Below are positions 36,292-44,770 of a DNA stretch of 64,000 bases, in pieces. Where the stretch lies: contig JAIEMV010000013.1 in NCBI GenBank assembly GCA_019751875.1, forward strand, positions 248,001-312,000. Direction: 5' to 3'. Under the pieces are notes generated by a model that saw only the letters and a list, made by a program, of their open reading frames with translations, searched no databases and was not told the DNA's origin. The stretch comes from Hyphomicrobium sp. (GTDB lineage Bacteria; Pseudomonadota; Alphaproteobacteria; Rhizobiales; Hyphomicrobiaceae). Position 1 is the stretch's first letter. Every line of letters begins with the position of its first letter. Made by a program: the position numbers and the translations under genes.

Positions 36292-38598
36292 ATGAAGAAC
36301 GATAGCCTCGGCATCCTCAGACCCCCTCATATTTTTCAACGGCTGGCGCGCTCCGCACGGAACGCTGCGATTGAATCTTCGCGCCTACGACTGATCGCGG
36401 GGTATGGTGTTATCGGTGCTTTCGTTGCCGTGCTGGCTGCACTGCTGCTTGCGCCTCTTATGAGCACTATGGTCAGCGATTGGTCGCGTCGAGATGTCGA
36501 AGCGCGGTCGAGACTTGTATTCAATACGATTCAGGAGCCGCTCGTGGCCATGCTGGCGGCGGGCGAAGCTCAGCGGATCGAGGCGCTATTCGAAAGCGTA
36601 GCGGCCGATTCACGTGTTGTGGCTGTTGCTTTCTGCAAGGCAGCCGACGAACGGGCGATTTCCTCAAAGCTGATGCCATCCTCCCTGCCTTGCGACGCCA
36701 TCGCGCGCGGCACGACTGAAATCTTTTCGTCTCTTCATGCGAACGGGCGCGACATGCTGATCGCTTCGTTCCCACTCTCGACGCGCGAGATCGAGGGGCA
36801 CTTCATCATCGTGCACGATCTCACATTTTCCGAACGCAGAGGCGTTGAAGCGCGGAACTTTGTCTCTATTCTTCTCGGTGGCATCGTTCTACTGAGCGGC
36901 GCGGCCGCAGTTGCCCTTGTGCTATTCTTGACGCGCAGTTGGATCCGTTCATTCCGGCGCGCGCTGTTCAATGTGGCACGCAATGCAGAGGGGGGCGAGA
37001 CTGCAGGAAGCGTGGGTATCCTGGATCGGGAGCTTCAGCTCATCCTGCGTCAGCTCAAAGCTGGCCGAGCTGCTGTCGATTCCGAGACGGTGGAGTGGAA
37101 CAAGGACACGCTGCGCACGATCATGGAAGCCGAGCTTCCTGGAGTTGAAGTTCTCGTTGTTGCAAACCGTGAGCCCTACATCCACAACTTTGGGAACGAG
37201 GGCATAGAGCTACAAACACCAGCAAGTGGGCTCGTTTCGGCGGTAGAGCCGATTATGCGCGCATGCCGTGGCACTTGGATTGCGCACGGCAGCGGATCGG
37301 CGGATCGCGATACCGTCGACCAGAACGACCGGATTGCGGTGCCGCCAGACGGGCCGGAATATACCCTCCGGCGCGTGTGGATCACGGAGGCAGAGCAGGA
37401 CGGCTACTATTACGGCCTTGCAAATGAGGGGCTATGGCCCTTGTGCCATATCGCATTCACGCGTCCTACCTTCCGCTTCTCGGATTGGGAGACCTATCGC
37501 GCAATCAACCACAGGTTCGCAGATGCCGTTGTGCGGGAAGCTCGGACGGATTCACCCATCGTTTTGGTGCAAGACTATCACTTCGCACTCTTGCCTCGGA
37601 TGCTTCGGGAGCGGCTGCCCAACGCGATGATCATCGCGTTCTGGCACATTCCGTGGCCCAACTCGGAAACATTCGGCATCTTCCCATGGAAGGAAGAACT
37701 CATACATGGGTTGCTCGGCAGCACGATCATCGGATTTCATACGCAGTTTCACTGCAACAATTTTCTTGAAACCGTCGACCGATTTGTAGAAAGCCGGATC
37801 GACCGGGAGCATGAAGCCGTTGTGCTGGGCGGACACGAGACGTTCGTGAGACCTTACCCGATTTCTATCGAGTGGCCGCCTGCTGCCCTTAAAGATCAGC
37901 CTCCGATTGCGCAGTGCCGAACAGAGGTGCGCGAAAGGCTCGGCTTGTCCGAGGACTGCAAGATTGCTGTCGGCATAGAAAGATTCGACTATACAAAGGG
38001 TGTTCTGGATCGCTTGCACGGCGTTGACCGCCTCTTAACGGCGCATCCGGAATGGATTGGCCGCTTTTCTCTCGTACAGGCCGCAGCGCCGACGCGGAGC
38101 AAGCTTCCCGCATATCGGGAGCTACAACAGGAAGCGATTGCGCTGGCGGACGAAATCAACAGCAAATACGCCAACGCCGGGGTGAAACCGATAACGTTGG
38201 TGATCCGTCATCATGAGCCGAGCGAAGTGTTCAAGCTTTTCCGAGCCGCGGATGCCTGCATCGTGTCCAGCTTGCACGATGGAATGAACCTCGTCGCGAA
38301 GGAGTTCGTCGCCGCCCGTGACGACGAAATGGGCGTCTTGCTGCTCTCGAGCTTTGCCGGTGCATCGCGGGAACTGTCCGAAGCCATCATCATCAATCCG
38401 TATGACGCTCAGGATCTGGGTGAAGCCATGCATCAAGCTCTCATGATGCCGGTGACCGAACAGCATGAACGCATGAAGTTGATGCGTGAACAGGTTCGCT
38501 CGCGAAATGTCTATCGGTGGGCAGGACAGATGCTTCTCGATGCTAGTCGCATTAGAAAGAAGCAGCGCATTTTGCAAATCGCAGGGCAAGGCCGGTGA
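36292..38598 (+). CDS. otsA: Membrane-anchored trehalose-6-phosphate synthase with N-terminal sensor-like region
   Basis: GT20 glycosyltransferase, predicted to make trehalose-6-phosphate from UDP-glucose and glucose-6-phosphate, here 768 residues instead of the usual 450-480. Residues 1-280 are an added receptor-like module: helix 33-57, an extracytoplasmic domain 58-188, helix 190-213, and a linker resembling a HAMP helix pair (214-265). The GT20 domain (about 285-750) has VVANREPYIHN, AFWHIPWPNSETFGIFPW, IGFHTQFHC, GIERFDYTKGVLDR and SSLHDGMNLVAKEFVAAR. Divergence from classic OtsA in the N-lobe leaves the acceptor open. Adjacent otsB supports trehalose. The module could let an envelope signal control synthesis directly. 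Start ATG 36292 follows a purine-rich gcgcgag. Confidence 0.88.
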   Translation: MKNDSLGILRPPHIFQRLARSARNAAIESSRLRLIAGYGVIGAFVAVLAALLLAPLMSTMVSDWSRRDVEARSRLVFNTIQEPLVAMLAAGEAQRIEALFESVAADSRVVAVAFCKAADERAISSKLMPSSLPCDAIARGTTEIFSSLHANGRDMLIASFPLSTREIEGHFIIVHDLTFSERRGVEARNFVSILLGGIVLLSGAAAVALVLFLTRSWIRSFRRALFNVARNAEGGETAGSVGILDRELQLILRQLKAGRAAVDSETVEWNKDTLRTIMEAELPGVEVLVVANREPYIHNFGNEGIELQTPASGLVSAVEPIMRACRGTWIAHGSGSADRDTVDQNDRIAVPPDGPEYTLRRVWITEAEQDGYYYGLANEGLWPLCHIAFTRPTFRFSDWETYRAINHRFADAVVREARTDSPIVLVQDYHFALLPRMLRERLPNAMIIAFWHIPWPNSETFGIFPWKEELIHGLLGSTIIGFHTQFHCNNFLETVDRFVESRIDREHEAVVLGGHETFVRPYPISIEWPPAALKDQPPIAQCRTEVRERLGLSEDCKIAVGIERFDYTKGVLDRLHGVDRLLTAHPEWIGRFSLVQAAAPTRSKLPAYRELQQEAIALADEINSKYANAGVKPITLVIRHHEPSEVFKLFRAADACIVSSLHDGMNLVAKEFVAARDDEMGVLLLSSFAGASRELSEAIIINPYDAQDLGEAMHQALMMPVTEQHERMKLMREQVRSRNVYRWAGQMLLDASRIRKKQRILQIAGQGR

Positions 38599-38631
38599 CG
38601 CACGGTCTTTGAGTGACGACCGCGGTGCGGC

Positions 38632-40023
38632 TCACGTACGCGTGGACCGATCGTGACGGACGCGGGTTCCCCTCCTGCTCGCGGTCGCTGCCGTTCCAGC
38701 GTCCTCCAGAAGATTGACAGCGTCGGCCGCATTCGCAGGCGCTGGGGCAAGTGCTGACACTTGCGGTGTTTCCGGAGCGACGCTTTCGACCACCGGCGAA
38801 ATGGGCGTCGGAGTTTTCGCAGGACTCGTCTTGGGAGGTGCGGGTTGTAAGACAGCAAGTGGCAAAGGCGCCGGCATCTGAATTCCAGCGTCGAGCAAGG
38901 CCCGGCGGGCACGGCGCAGCAGGGCCGAGCGGAGCTTAATTGGGGATACATTCGAGCTGTCGAACCAGAAGTAAACTTTGAGCTCGATGCGGTCGGCTTC
39001 TAGCTTGTCCACGAGAACGAGCGGCTCTGGTGGTGAGCATATGGCCCCTTCTTTACGCAGCACATCCAGGACGATCGATTGAGCTTTTGTCACGGGTGCG
39101 CCGGTGGCGATCGGAACGATGAAATCCGCCCTGCGGGTTGGATTGCGCGTGTAATTGATGAGCGTGCTTTTGTAGACCGTGGCGTTTGGGACCTGAATTT
39201 GATTACCTTCGAGGGTTAGCAGAACGGTAGTCCGGGTATTCAGATTTTGAACAATTCCTTCGTGGTCACCAATTCGGATGAGATCGCCAGTCAGGAATGG
39301 ATTGCGGATGCTGAGAAGCAGGCTTGCCAGAAAATTCTCGGCAATGTCGCGAAACGCAAATCCGAGAACGATACCCAATACGCCGGTGCCCCCAAGCACC
39401 GTGATCGCAAGGCGCGTCAGGCCAGCAACCTGCAAGACCAGATAGAGGCCCAGCAGAAACAGAGGCACTGCTATCGCGCGGGCTACGACTGTCAAAAGGA
39501 GAGGTGATCGAATTCGGGGTTTCAGGAGACGCCGAGCTACGCTTGCAGTCAGGTAAGCTATCCAGCCAGTCAGAAGAAGGATGCTCGCACCCAGGATTGT
39601 GAGGGGAAGCACCGTTACCGCTTTTTGGACGAGCGCCTTGACCACGTAGTAAGCGGGCTCAAAGCCCCAGTCGAACACGGGCTCGACGACAATTCTGTTT
39701 ACGACGGCTACCACGTCTTGTGTTTTACGAGCTAAATTTCCAGCCCACTCGCGCTGCTCATCCGATGCGGCCGCACCATCCAGAAATACGACGCCTTCGC
39801 GAACTGAGACGCGGGGCGAGGAAAACCAGCCTGTCGCGCTTAAAATTTTCTCAAGGCGAGAGGCGATCTCGACATCCTCAGCGCGCGGTTCGACCACCAC
39901 TTCCTGCTGGGGCTCGACAGACTGGTTTCGAAAATCCTTGTTGTCGGGTGTCTGTGCCGAGACCTTCGAACAGGCGAGTGCCAGTATGAGCCCTATCGGA
40001 AGAATAGAGCGGAGAAAGGTCAT
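38632..40023 (-). CDS. BON-domain mechanosensitive channel (MscS family)
   Basis: Small-conductance mechanosensitive channel with an N-terminal periplasmic BON domain, 463 residues. A signal peptide (MTFLRSILPIGLILALACSKVSAQ) is followed by BON (about residues 48-115, SRLEKILSATGWFSS to VVNRIVV). Four helices come next, then the MscS pore and beta domain (VLGFAFRDIAENFLASLLLSIRNPF, GDLIRIGDHEGIV, NLNTRTTVLLTLEGNQIQVPNA), a cytoplasmic alpha/beta part, and a Pro/Ala-rich tail. It should vent solutes on osmotic downshock, pairing well with the trehalose genes next door. A perfect GGAAC-N17-CGTT promoter lies at 40092-40117. An ATG at 40062 is an alternative start but would add residues before the signal peptide. 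Confidence 0.88.
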   Translation of the reverse strand: MTFLRSILPIGLILALACSKVSAQTPDNKDFRNQSVEPQQEVVVEPRAEDVEIASRLEKILSATGWFSSPRVSVREGVVFLDGAAASDEQREWAGNLARKTQDVVAVVNRIVVEPVFDWGFEPAYYVVKALVQKAVTVLPLTILGASILLLTGWIAYLTASVARRLLKPRIRSPLLLTVVARAIAVPLFLLGLYLVLQVAGLTRLAITVLGGTGVLGIVLGFAFRDIAENFLASLLLSIRNPFLTGDLIRIGDHEGIVQNLNTRTTVLLTLEGNQIQVPNATVYKSTLINYTRNPTRRADFIVPIATGAPVTKAQSIVLDVLRKEGAICSPPEPLVLVDKLEADRIELKVYFWFDSSNVSPIKLRSALLRRARRALLDAGIQMPAPLPLAVLQPAPPKTSPAKTPTPISPVVESVAPETPQVSALAPAPANAADAVNLLEDAGTAATASRRGTRVRHDRSTRT

Positions 40024-40091
40024 TCGAAAGTTGCGTTTATAGGTTGTGAGATTATTCAGCATGAAGGCCGGGCATGTGACGAGCACATACG

Positions 40092-40117
40092 AACGATACC
40101 ATCGAGATGATGGTTCC
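40092..40117 (-). promoter_or_regulatory. EcfG consensus promoter for the MscS gene
   Basis: On the minus strand GGAAC (40117-40113), 17-base spacer, CGTT (40095-40092). It is a full match and lies 68 bases before the ATG at 40023. Confidence 0.7.
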
Positions 40118-40150
40118 ACGGCAGAGTGCTGCGCAAGGTCGTCAGCGCGC

Positions 40151-40630
40151 TTACTGGCTATGATGCAGTACAGAAAGAGATCCGTTCGCCTCGAGCACCA
40201 CGGACATATCGGGCGTCAGATCTTTTTTTCCCTGCTGGCGCGCTGCGGCATGGATTTCATCCTCCGTAACGCGCGCGGCGCGCATCTGATTTTTGAGCAT
40301 GGTTCCTTGGTGCACCAACAGGCGCGGTTCCGATTTCACGATGGCTTCGAAAGCGGTCCAGCGAACGGAGGTCCATGTTACGGCGTACTGCAGGGCTACC
40401 AGTAAGACCATTCCTGCAATGCCTTCAACAAGAGCGGTGCTCTTTGACAGCATCGTGGTGGCAAGCGCTGAACCCAGTGCAACGGTAATGATAAAGTCGA
40501 AGGCGTTTAGTTTAGAGAGTGTCCGATTGCCGGTGATCCGCAGGACAGCCACGAGAGACAGATAGCCGAAGATGCCTGCCAGCAGAACACGAAGCACCTC
40601 TCCGACGCTGGTGCCGAATAAGCCTTCCAT
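40151..40630 (-). CDS. DUF421 (YetF-like) membrane protein
   Basis: A 159-residue protein with three N-terminal membrane helices (about 8-32, 42-62, 66-88), including the family segment RITGNRTLSKLNAFDFIITVALGSALATT. A soluble DUF421 domain follows: KSEPRLLVHQGTMLKNQMRAARVTEDEIHAAARQQG and the typical SVVLEANGSLSVL end. Family function is unsettled; members occur in stress regulons and spores. AAAGGA 7 bases before the ATG fixes the start. A divergent small-gene operon with a perfect EcfG promoter shares the upstream region. A weaker GGAAC-N16-CGTC lies on this strand at 40650-40674. Confidence 0.9.
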   Translation of the reverse strand: MEGLFGTSVGEVLRVLLAGIFGYLSLVAVLRITGNRTLSKLNAFDFIITVALGSALATTMLSKSTALVEGIAGMVLLVALQYAVTWTSVRWTAFEAIVKSEPRLLVHQGTMLKNQMRAARVTEDEIHAAARQQGKKDLTPDMSVVLEANGSLSVLHHSQ

Positions 40631-40649
40631 GAGATTCCTTTCCTGTCAT

Positions 40650-40681
40650 GACGAGCGGAACTCTGTCCCGTTCCGTTCGTT
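40650..40681. promoter_or_regulatory. Overlapping divergent EcfG-type promoters
   Basis: Plus strand: GGAAC 40657-40661, 16-base spacer, CGTT 40678-40681, a perfect match 35 bases before the ATG at 40717. Minus strand: GGAAC 40674-40670, 16-base spacer, CGTC 40653-40650 (one mismatch), 19 bases before the DUF421 ATG at 40630. The two elements overlap almost completely. Confidence 0.65.
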
Positions 40682-40716
40682 CGCGTCAGAACGCGCAGCT
40701 TGTGAGGTAATCATCG

Positions 40717-40875
40717 ATGGATGAGAAGATACGAAAGCAGAAGCTGGGCTATGGCCGCGGTGAGCGAAGTCCCCAGCCCCCTGGCGGTAAGAAGGAAATG
40801 GCCAATCCGCCGGTCAAGATTCCTTGCGCACCAAACCCTTCGCCGCCGACCAAACGCCAGCCGTCGAAACCTTGA
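40717..40875 (+). CDS. Small basic hypothetical protein, 52 residues
   Basis: Short frame MDEKIRKQKLGYGRGE..., rich in Lys, Pro, Gly and Arg, with no membrane segment or family I know. It is too short to call from coding signal alone. Three things support it: a perfect EcfG promoter ends 35 bases upstream, GAGG lies 10 bases before the ATG, and its stop overlaps the start of the next small frame by one base (TGATG), the usual form of translational coupling. It may be an intrinsically disordered stress protein. Confidence 0.5.
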   Translation: MDEKIRKQKLGYGRGERSPQPPGGKKEMANPPVKIPCAPNPSPPTKRQPSKP

Positions 40876-41141
40876 TGCATATGGAGGGAAGTGAGTTGCC
40901 GCGAACCTCGAAATCGTCGAGCGCGATCACGCAGACGGATTTGGCCTCGGATATAATGGGCAGAAACGGTCTCCAAGGCGACGATCAGCGCGCGACCAGA
41001 AACGAACGTCGAGCCGTTCCAGACGTCAAGCAGGATGCCGATCAGTCAATTATGGAAACGCTCGAGAAGTCGAACAAGAATGAACGGTCTCGGGCCGATT
41101 TAAACAAGGGGAAGGGCATTCATCGGCGAAAGCCTCGATAG
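40875..41141 (+). CDS. Small polar hypothetical protein, 88 residues
   Basis: Charged protein starting MHMEGSELPRTSK, with SDIMGRNGLQGDDQRATRNERRAVPD in the middle and a Lys/Arg-rich end (ERSRADLNKGKGIHRRKPR). I have a weak memory of similar short proteins with an LQGDDQRN-like core in Hyphomicrobiales, but cannot name a family. It is coupled to the preceding 52-residue frame by a one-base overlap. A TTG-started longer frame (from 40824) is less likely because the ATG at 40875 sits exactly at the junction. Likely disordered. The role is unknown. Confidence 0.5.
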   Translation: MHMEGSELPRTSKSSSAITQTDLASDIMGRNGLQGDDQRATRNERRAVPDVKQDADQSIMETLEKSNKNERSRADLNKGKGIHRRKPR

Positions 41142-41257
41142 GCTCGCGCGTGTGGGATGTTCCACCTACTCATTGTTCCCTAGGTGATGTTTTGAGTCAT
41201 CCAGGATCGATGCACGGAGTTAGCCCTCCTCTGAACAACACGAGGAGGCATCAAACA

Positions 41258-42307
41258 ATGCGATATAACTATTCCATCTCATGCTTGGCTTTTGCCGCGG
41301 CGATGTCGCTTGGTCCAGTTGCGGCGTTCGCTCAAACAACGCAGGGCGCAACGAGCAATCAGATGAACACCAATCAGGCGCAGAAGCAGTCAACGGCTAA
41401 TACAGAAGCTGGTGCTTGTGATCGCCTGATTGACCGCTTGAGAGCCATGCAAATTGACCAGCGGCCGATACGGCTACGTCAAGCACGTCAGTATCGTCAG
41501 AACAACAATACCGAGGCCTGCCAGCAGTCATTGCAGCAGGTGGATCAGCGCGCCCAGTCCGGCAACCGTTCGGGAGAAGCAGCCGGCGGACAAATTACTG
41601 TACAGAGGGCAGCTCCCAGCGTCACCGTCAGCCGGGGCCAGCCCGAGATAACGATCCAACAACAGAGGCCCATCGTGACAGTTGAGATTCCGCCTCCGCG
41701 TGTGACCGTGCGAATGCCAGAACCGGACGTCAACGTGGTGACCAATCAGCAGGAACCAAACGTTCAGTATTCCGAACAGAATACCAAGCCGAAAGTGAAT
41801 TATGAAACCGCTGAGCCGCAGGTCAATGTCCGGCAATCGAAGCAGTCGCCCGAGGTAAATATCGAACGGACGGGTCAGTCGGGTGGCCGTGAGTCAGTTC
41901 AGTCGAGCGGAAGCAACCAAGCAGCCGCATCTCAGTCGTCCTCCTCGCAAGCTCGTATCTCCGTCGACGACCTGACGGACATGTCGCTCTACACAGAGCG
42001 CGGAGAACTTATCGGCGATGTCGAACGGGTTGTCCGCAATTCGAATGGGGCTACGCGCGTGATTGTCGGCCATGGCGGAATTCTTGGGATGGGAGAGAAG
42101 CAGATCGCTGTCGATATCGATAAGGTCTTTAAATCTGGCGATTATCTCTATGCCAAGGGTTTGTCCCAGACTGCAGCGAGTGGAATGCCTGAATGGAATG
42201 AACAAGCGGGCGTCACTGATCTAGACGACGATCAAACGCTGAACATTGAGATGCGTGCTCGCAGGGACCAAAGTTCTATGGGATACAATCCTTCCCAGCA
42301 AAACTAG
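41258..42307 (+). CDS. Secreted protein with repeat region and PRC-barrel domain
   Basis: Exported 349-residue protein. GAGGAGG lies 9 bases before the ATG at 41258, and the signal peptide ends near VAAFAQT. After a Gln/Asn-rich part with two Cys (ACDRLIDRL, EACQQSL) comes a run of short beta-like repeats on the pattern P-x-V-x-V/I-x-Q/R (QPEITIQQQRPIVTVEIPPPRVTVRMPEPDVNV and so on, cut here to its first units). A Ser/Gln linker follows, then a C-terminal PRC-barrel (about 255-325: VDDLTDMSLYTERGELIGDV, GILGMGEKQIAVDIDKV). The same architecture is common in Hyphomicrobiales under stress control. No GGAAC promoter lies directly upstream, so it may be read from the promoter at 40657. Confidence 0.8.
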   Translation: MRYNYSISCLAFAAAMSLGPVAAFAQTTQGATSNQMNTNQAQKQSTANTEAGACDRLIDRLRAMQIDQRPIRLRQARQYRQNNNTEACQQSLQQVDQRAQSGNRSGEAAGGQITVQRAAPSVTVSRGQPEITIQQQRPIVTVEIPPPRVTVRMPEPDVNVVTNQQEPNVQYSEQNTKPKVNYETAEPQVNVRQSKQSPEVNIERTGQSGGRESVQSSGSNQAAASQSSSSQARISVDDLTDMSLYTERGELIGDVERVVRNSNGATRVIVGHGGILGMGEKQIAVDIDKVFKSGDYLYAKGLSQTAASGMPEWNEQAGVTDLDDDQTLNIEMRARRDQSSMGYNPSQQN

Positions 42308-42324
42308 CGCCTCCCTGACGGTTT

Positions 42325-42354
42325 GCTTGCAGCGGCAGATTTGTCGCTGCAAGC
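42325..42354 (+). terminator. Hairpin after the PRC-barrel gene
   Basis: The arms 42325-42334 (gcttgcagcg) and 42345-42354 (cgctgcaagc) pair perfectly over 10 bases around a 10-base loop, 17 bases after the stop. The following bases (attgctcggtcttt) are only mildly T-rich. Confidence 0.6.
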
Positions 42355-42450
42355 ATTGCTCGGTCTTTCGGACTCTATTCTCGCAATCGAAGCCGCGCCG
42401 TTGGTGGCGGAGCTTCGAAAGAGGTCGACCTGACCAATACCCATGAAACT

Positions 42451-42475
42451 GGAACTTAGCCGGGCGCCGATGGTT
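42451..42475 (+). promoter_or_regulatory. EcfG-like promoter that decides the start of the AI-2E family gene
   Basis: GGAAC at 42451-42455, 16-base spacer, GGTT at 42472-42475 (one mismatch). Transcription would begin near 42482, so the in-frame GTG at 42483 would have no leader. The GTG at 42519, with AGGAAGG upstream, is the better start. Confidence 0.5.
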
Positions 42476-42518
42476 TGAGAGCGTGATTTGCTCTTCTGGC
42501 CAGGAAGGTAGGGACGAG

Positions 42519-43532
42519 GTGTCGGCGCGCGAGATCACGATCGTAGGAGTGAAGCTGCTCGCGTTCGGCTTTTCGCTTTTTCTACTGTGGCAGGCGAGTG
42601 GTGCGATCGTCATCATCCTCGTCGGCGTCGTGATGGGGCTTGCGCTCAGTGCAGCTGCTGATGCTATTGCGCGCTTCGCGCCGCTGTCGCGCGAGGCGAG
42701 CTTAGCCGTCTTGATCGGTCTCATTCTCGTCGCCGTCGGTCTTGGGATCTGGTCTGGAGGTACCGCTCTCATTTCTCAGCTGCAATCCTATTTACAGGCG
42801 GTCCAGACGGTCGGTCGACAACTGCAGGAGTTTCTGGCGCGAGGGGCTGGCGGTCTGTTTCCAGAAGGTTCGATAAATTTCGATGAGGCAATGCCGCGGT
42901 TTGCAACGGTTTTTGGTAGCGCAGCGCGGTTGTTTGCTGCGCTGAGCGAAATTGCCGTCAATGTCGTCATCATTGCCTTTCTGGCAGTGTTCTTCGCGTG
43001 GCAGCCCTCCGTTTACCGATCGGGTGTTTTGGCGCTCGTCCCTCAGGACAAACGATCCACCATCGGTCAGGCTGTTGACCGCTCGGCAATGGCAATTCGC
43101 AATTGGCTTGCCGGACAAACGATTAGCATGGTCGTCGTTTTTTTTTCGACGCTCATCTCGCTTTTATTGGTCGGAATGCCCTATGCAGTTTTACTGGCGT
43201 TCATATCGGGTGTGTTGACATTCGTTCCCACTCTGGGGCCATTTCTCTCGGGTGTTGCCATTGTCATCGCCGGTCTGTCGGTCAGTGTTGAACTCGGGCT
43301 TTATGGTCTTGGCGTTTATATTCTGATCCAATTCCTTGAGACGTACTTAGTCACGCCCCTGGTTCAGAATGAAGCGGTACATCTGCCTCCTGCAGCGACA
43401 CTCGGCGCGCAACTCGTCGGTGGAGCTATTTTTGGTACACTCGGCTTTGCGTTTGCAGTTCCTCTTGCTGCAGCCTTGCGCGCGCTCGTTCTCGAACTTT
43501 ACGTCGACCGCATCACACAACCAAAAGTTTGA
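42519..43532 (+). CDS. AI-2E family (TqsA/PerM-like) membrane transporter
   Basis: Polytopic protein of 337 residues with about eight helices in the arrangement of the AI-2E transporter superfamily: three helices, a soluble helical stretch (VQTVGRQLQEFLARGAGG), then five helices. Family landmarks are GQTISMVVVFFSTLISLLLVGMPYAVLLAFISGVL (cut here to its core by eye), a TFVPTLGPFLSG segment and a late LETYLVTPLVQNEAVHLPPAA. Members export small molecules or act as Na+/H+ antiporters; the substrate is not predictable. Start is GTG 42519, based on a ribosome-binding sequence about 10 bases before it and the promoter position. Confidence 0.88.
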   Translation: MSAREITIVGVKLLAFGFSLFLLWQASGAIVIILVGVVMGLALSAAADAIARFAPLSREASLAVLIGLILVAVGLGIWSGGTALISQLQSYLQAVQTVGRQLQEFLARGAGGLFPEGSINFDEAMPRFATVFGSAARLFAALSEIAVNVVIIAFLAVFFAWQPSVYRSGVLALVPQDKRSTIGQAVDRSAMAIRNWLAGQTISMVVVFFSTLISLLLVGMPYAVLLAFISGVLTFVPTLGPFLSGVAIVIAGLSVSVELGLYGLGVYILIQFLETYLVTPLVQNEAVHLPPAATLGAQLVGGAIFGTLGFAFAVPLAAALRALVLELYVDRITQPKV

Positions 43533-43641
43533 GGCGATTCGATCCAAGCGAATGGCGGTATCTTTTTTGCACGCTCGTGTTTCGCGCACTCAAGGTTCTG
43601 GCCACTTCGGCAAATGAAGATCCGGCTTTGAGCTGTCTTCG

Positions 43642-43666
43642 GGAACCCATCCTCGAACCGGTTGTT
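43642..43666 (+). promoter_or_regulatory. EcfG-like promoter for the SH3-domain gene
   Basis: GGAAC at 43642-43646, 16-base spacer, TGTT at 43663-43666 (one mismatch), 50 bases before the ATG at 43717. Confidence 0.5.
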
Positions 43667-43716
43667 CACAATCGTCGAAAAGTGGGGTCATGGTAGAATA
43701 CAGAAAGGAAAAGCTC

Positions 43717-44745
43717 ATGCGAAGAATGGGTGCACCCCTTATCTCTCTGTGTGCTCTGTCGACCGCGACAGCAGCCAGTGCACAAGACGCTGCCGTCGTC
43801 ACGACGGATCTCAACATGCGCGCAGGACCCTCGTCACGTTTTCCTGTCATCACGACACTGCCCTCTGACGTCCGTGTCGATATTTACGGATGCGTGGATG
43901 GGTACGAATGGTGCGATGTCTCCTGGCGTGGCAATCGTGGTTGGGTTTTCGCTGACTATCTGAACTACCGGTATGAAGGCCGCTTGGTACCAGTCGTGGA
44001 TTACGGTCCTCGAATCGGAATTGATGTCGTCGGCTTTTCGGTCGGCTCCTACTGGCAGTCGCACTATCGCGACCGGCCTTGGTACGACGATCGCAGCCGT
44101 TGGATAACGATTTGGGATCGCGACCGGCCCGACTACTGGGGCCGCGATCGCCGAGATGTTCGCGACCGTGATTGGGACCGGGACCGCGATCGCATCCGTG
44201 CTGATCGTGATGATGACCGCGACCGTGACCGCGCCGATCGGGATGGCGATCGAGATCGTGACCGTGATCGCGCCGATCGGGACCGCAATCGTGATCGCGC
44301 GGACCGTGACCGCGATGGTGATCAGGAGCAGCGGGACCGAGCGGATCGGGATCGTGACAGCGATCGATACGGCTATCGCTCTGACGATGAGCGCAAGCAG
44401 AACCGTGCGGATCGCGACAACGACAAAGGGCGGAGCGATCAAAACCGCTCTGACGATCAAAGCCAGAAGCGCAGCAGCGACGAGGGCAGCGATCGCACAC
44501 CCCGCGGCTACCGCAGCGGCAACGATAGTAACGACGGCGGTCAGCGTGGTCGGAATGGCTCTGCTGGAAGAGACGCAGAGCGCTCCTCATCTGCTTCTTC
44601 CGGCGGCGGCGACCCGGCGGCTCAAGGCGGTGCAACGGGCCAGGCTGGGGGCGGTGCAAGCCCTGGCGGGGCGTCAGGCCAGGCTGGCGCTGCTAGCGCC
44701 GGCGGCGCAGGGCCTGAAGGTGGCGGTTCATCCGGTTCGCCTTAG
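43717..44745 (+). CDS. Secreted SH3-domain protein with long Arg-Asp repeat region
   Basis: Exported 342-residue protein. AAAGGA precedes the ATG at 43717 and a signal peptide ends near ASAQD. A bacterial SH3 domain (about residues 22-80: VVTTDLNMRAGPSSRFPVITTLP, WCDVSWRGNRGWVFADYL) is typical of cell-wall-binding modules. After an aromatic linker (about 80-140) comes a region of nearly perfect Arg-Asp alternation (bases about 44100-44400), then Ser/Asn/Asp and finally a Gly/Ala/Ser-rich tail. The charged repeat makes two other reading frames look open (for example 44156-44773 and the reverse strand 43834-44659); these are shadows. A one-mismatch EcfG promoter and a perfect 13-base hairpin frame the gene. 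Confidence 0.8.
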   Translation: MRRMGAPLISLCALSTATAASAQDAAVVTTDLNMRAGPSSRFPVITTLPSDVRVDIYGCVDGYEWCDVSWRGNRGWVFADYLNYRYEGRLVPVVDYGPRIGIDVVGFSVGSYWQSHYRDRPWYDDRSRWITIWDRDRPDYWGRDRRDVRDRDWDRDRDRIRADRDDDRDRDRADRDGDRDRDRDRADRDRNRDRADRDRDGDQEQRDRADRDRDSDRYGYRSDDERKQNRADRDNDKGRSDQNRSDDQSQKRSSDEGSDRTPRGYRSGNDSNDGGQRGRNGSAGRDAERSSSASSGGGDPAAQGGATGQAGGGASPGGASGQAGAASAGGAGPEGGGSSGSP

Positions 44746-44770
44746 TAAAAGTTACATCGCAAGCCCGCAG

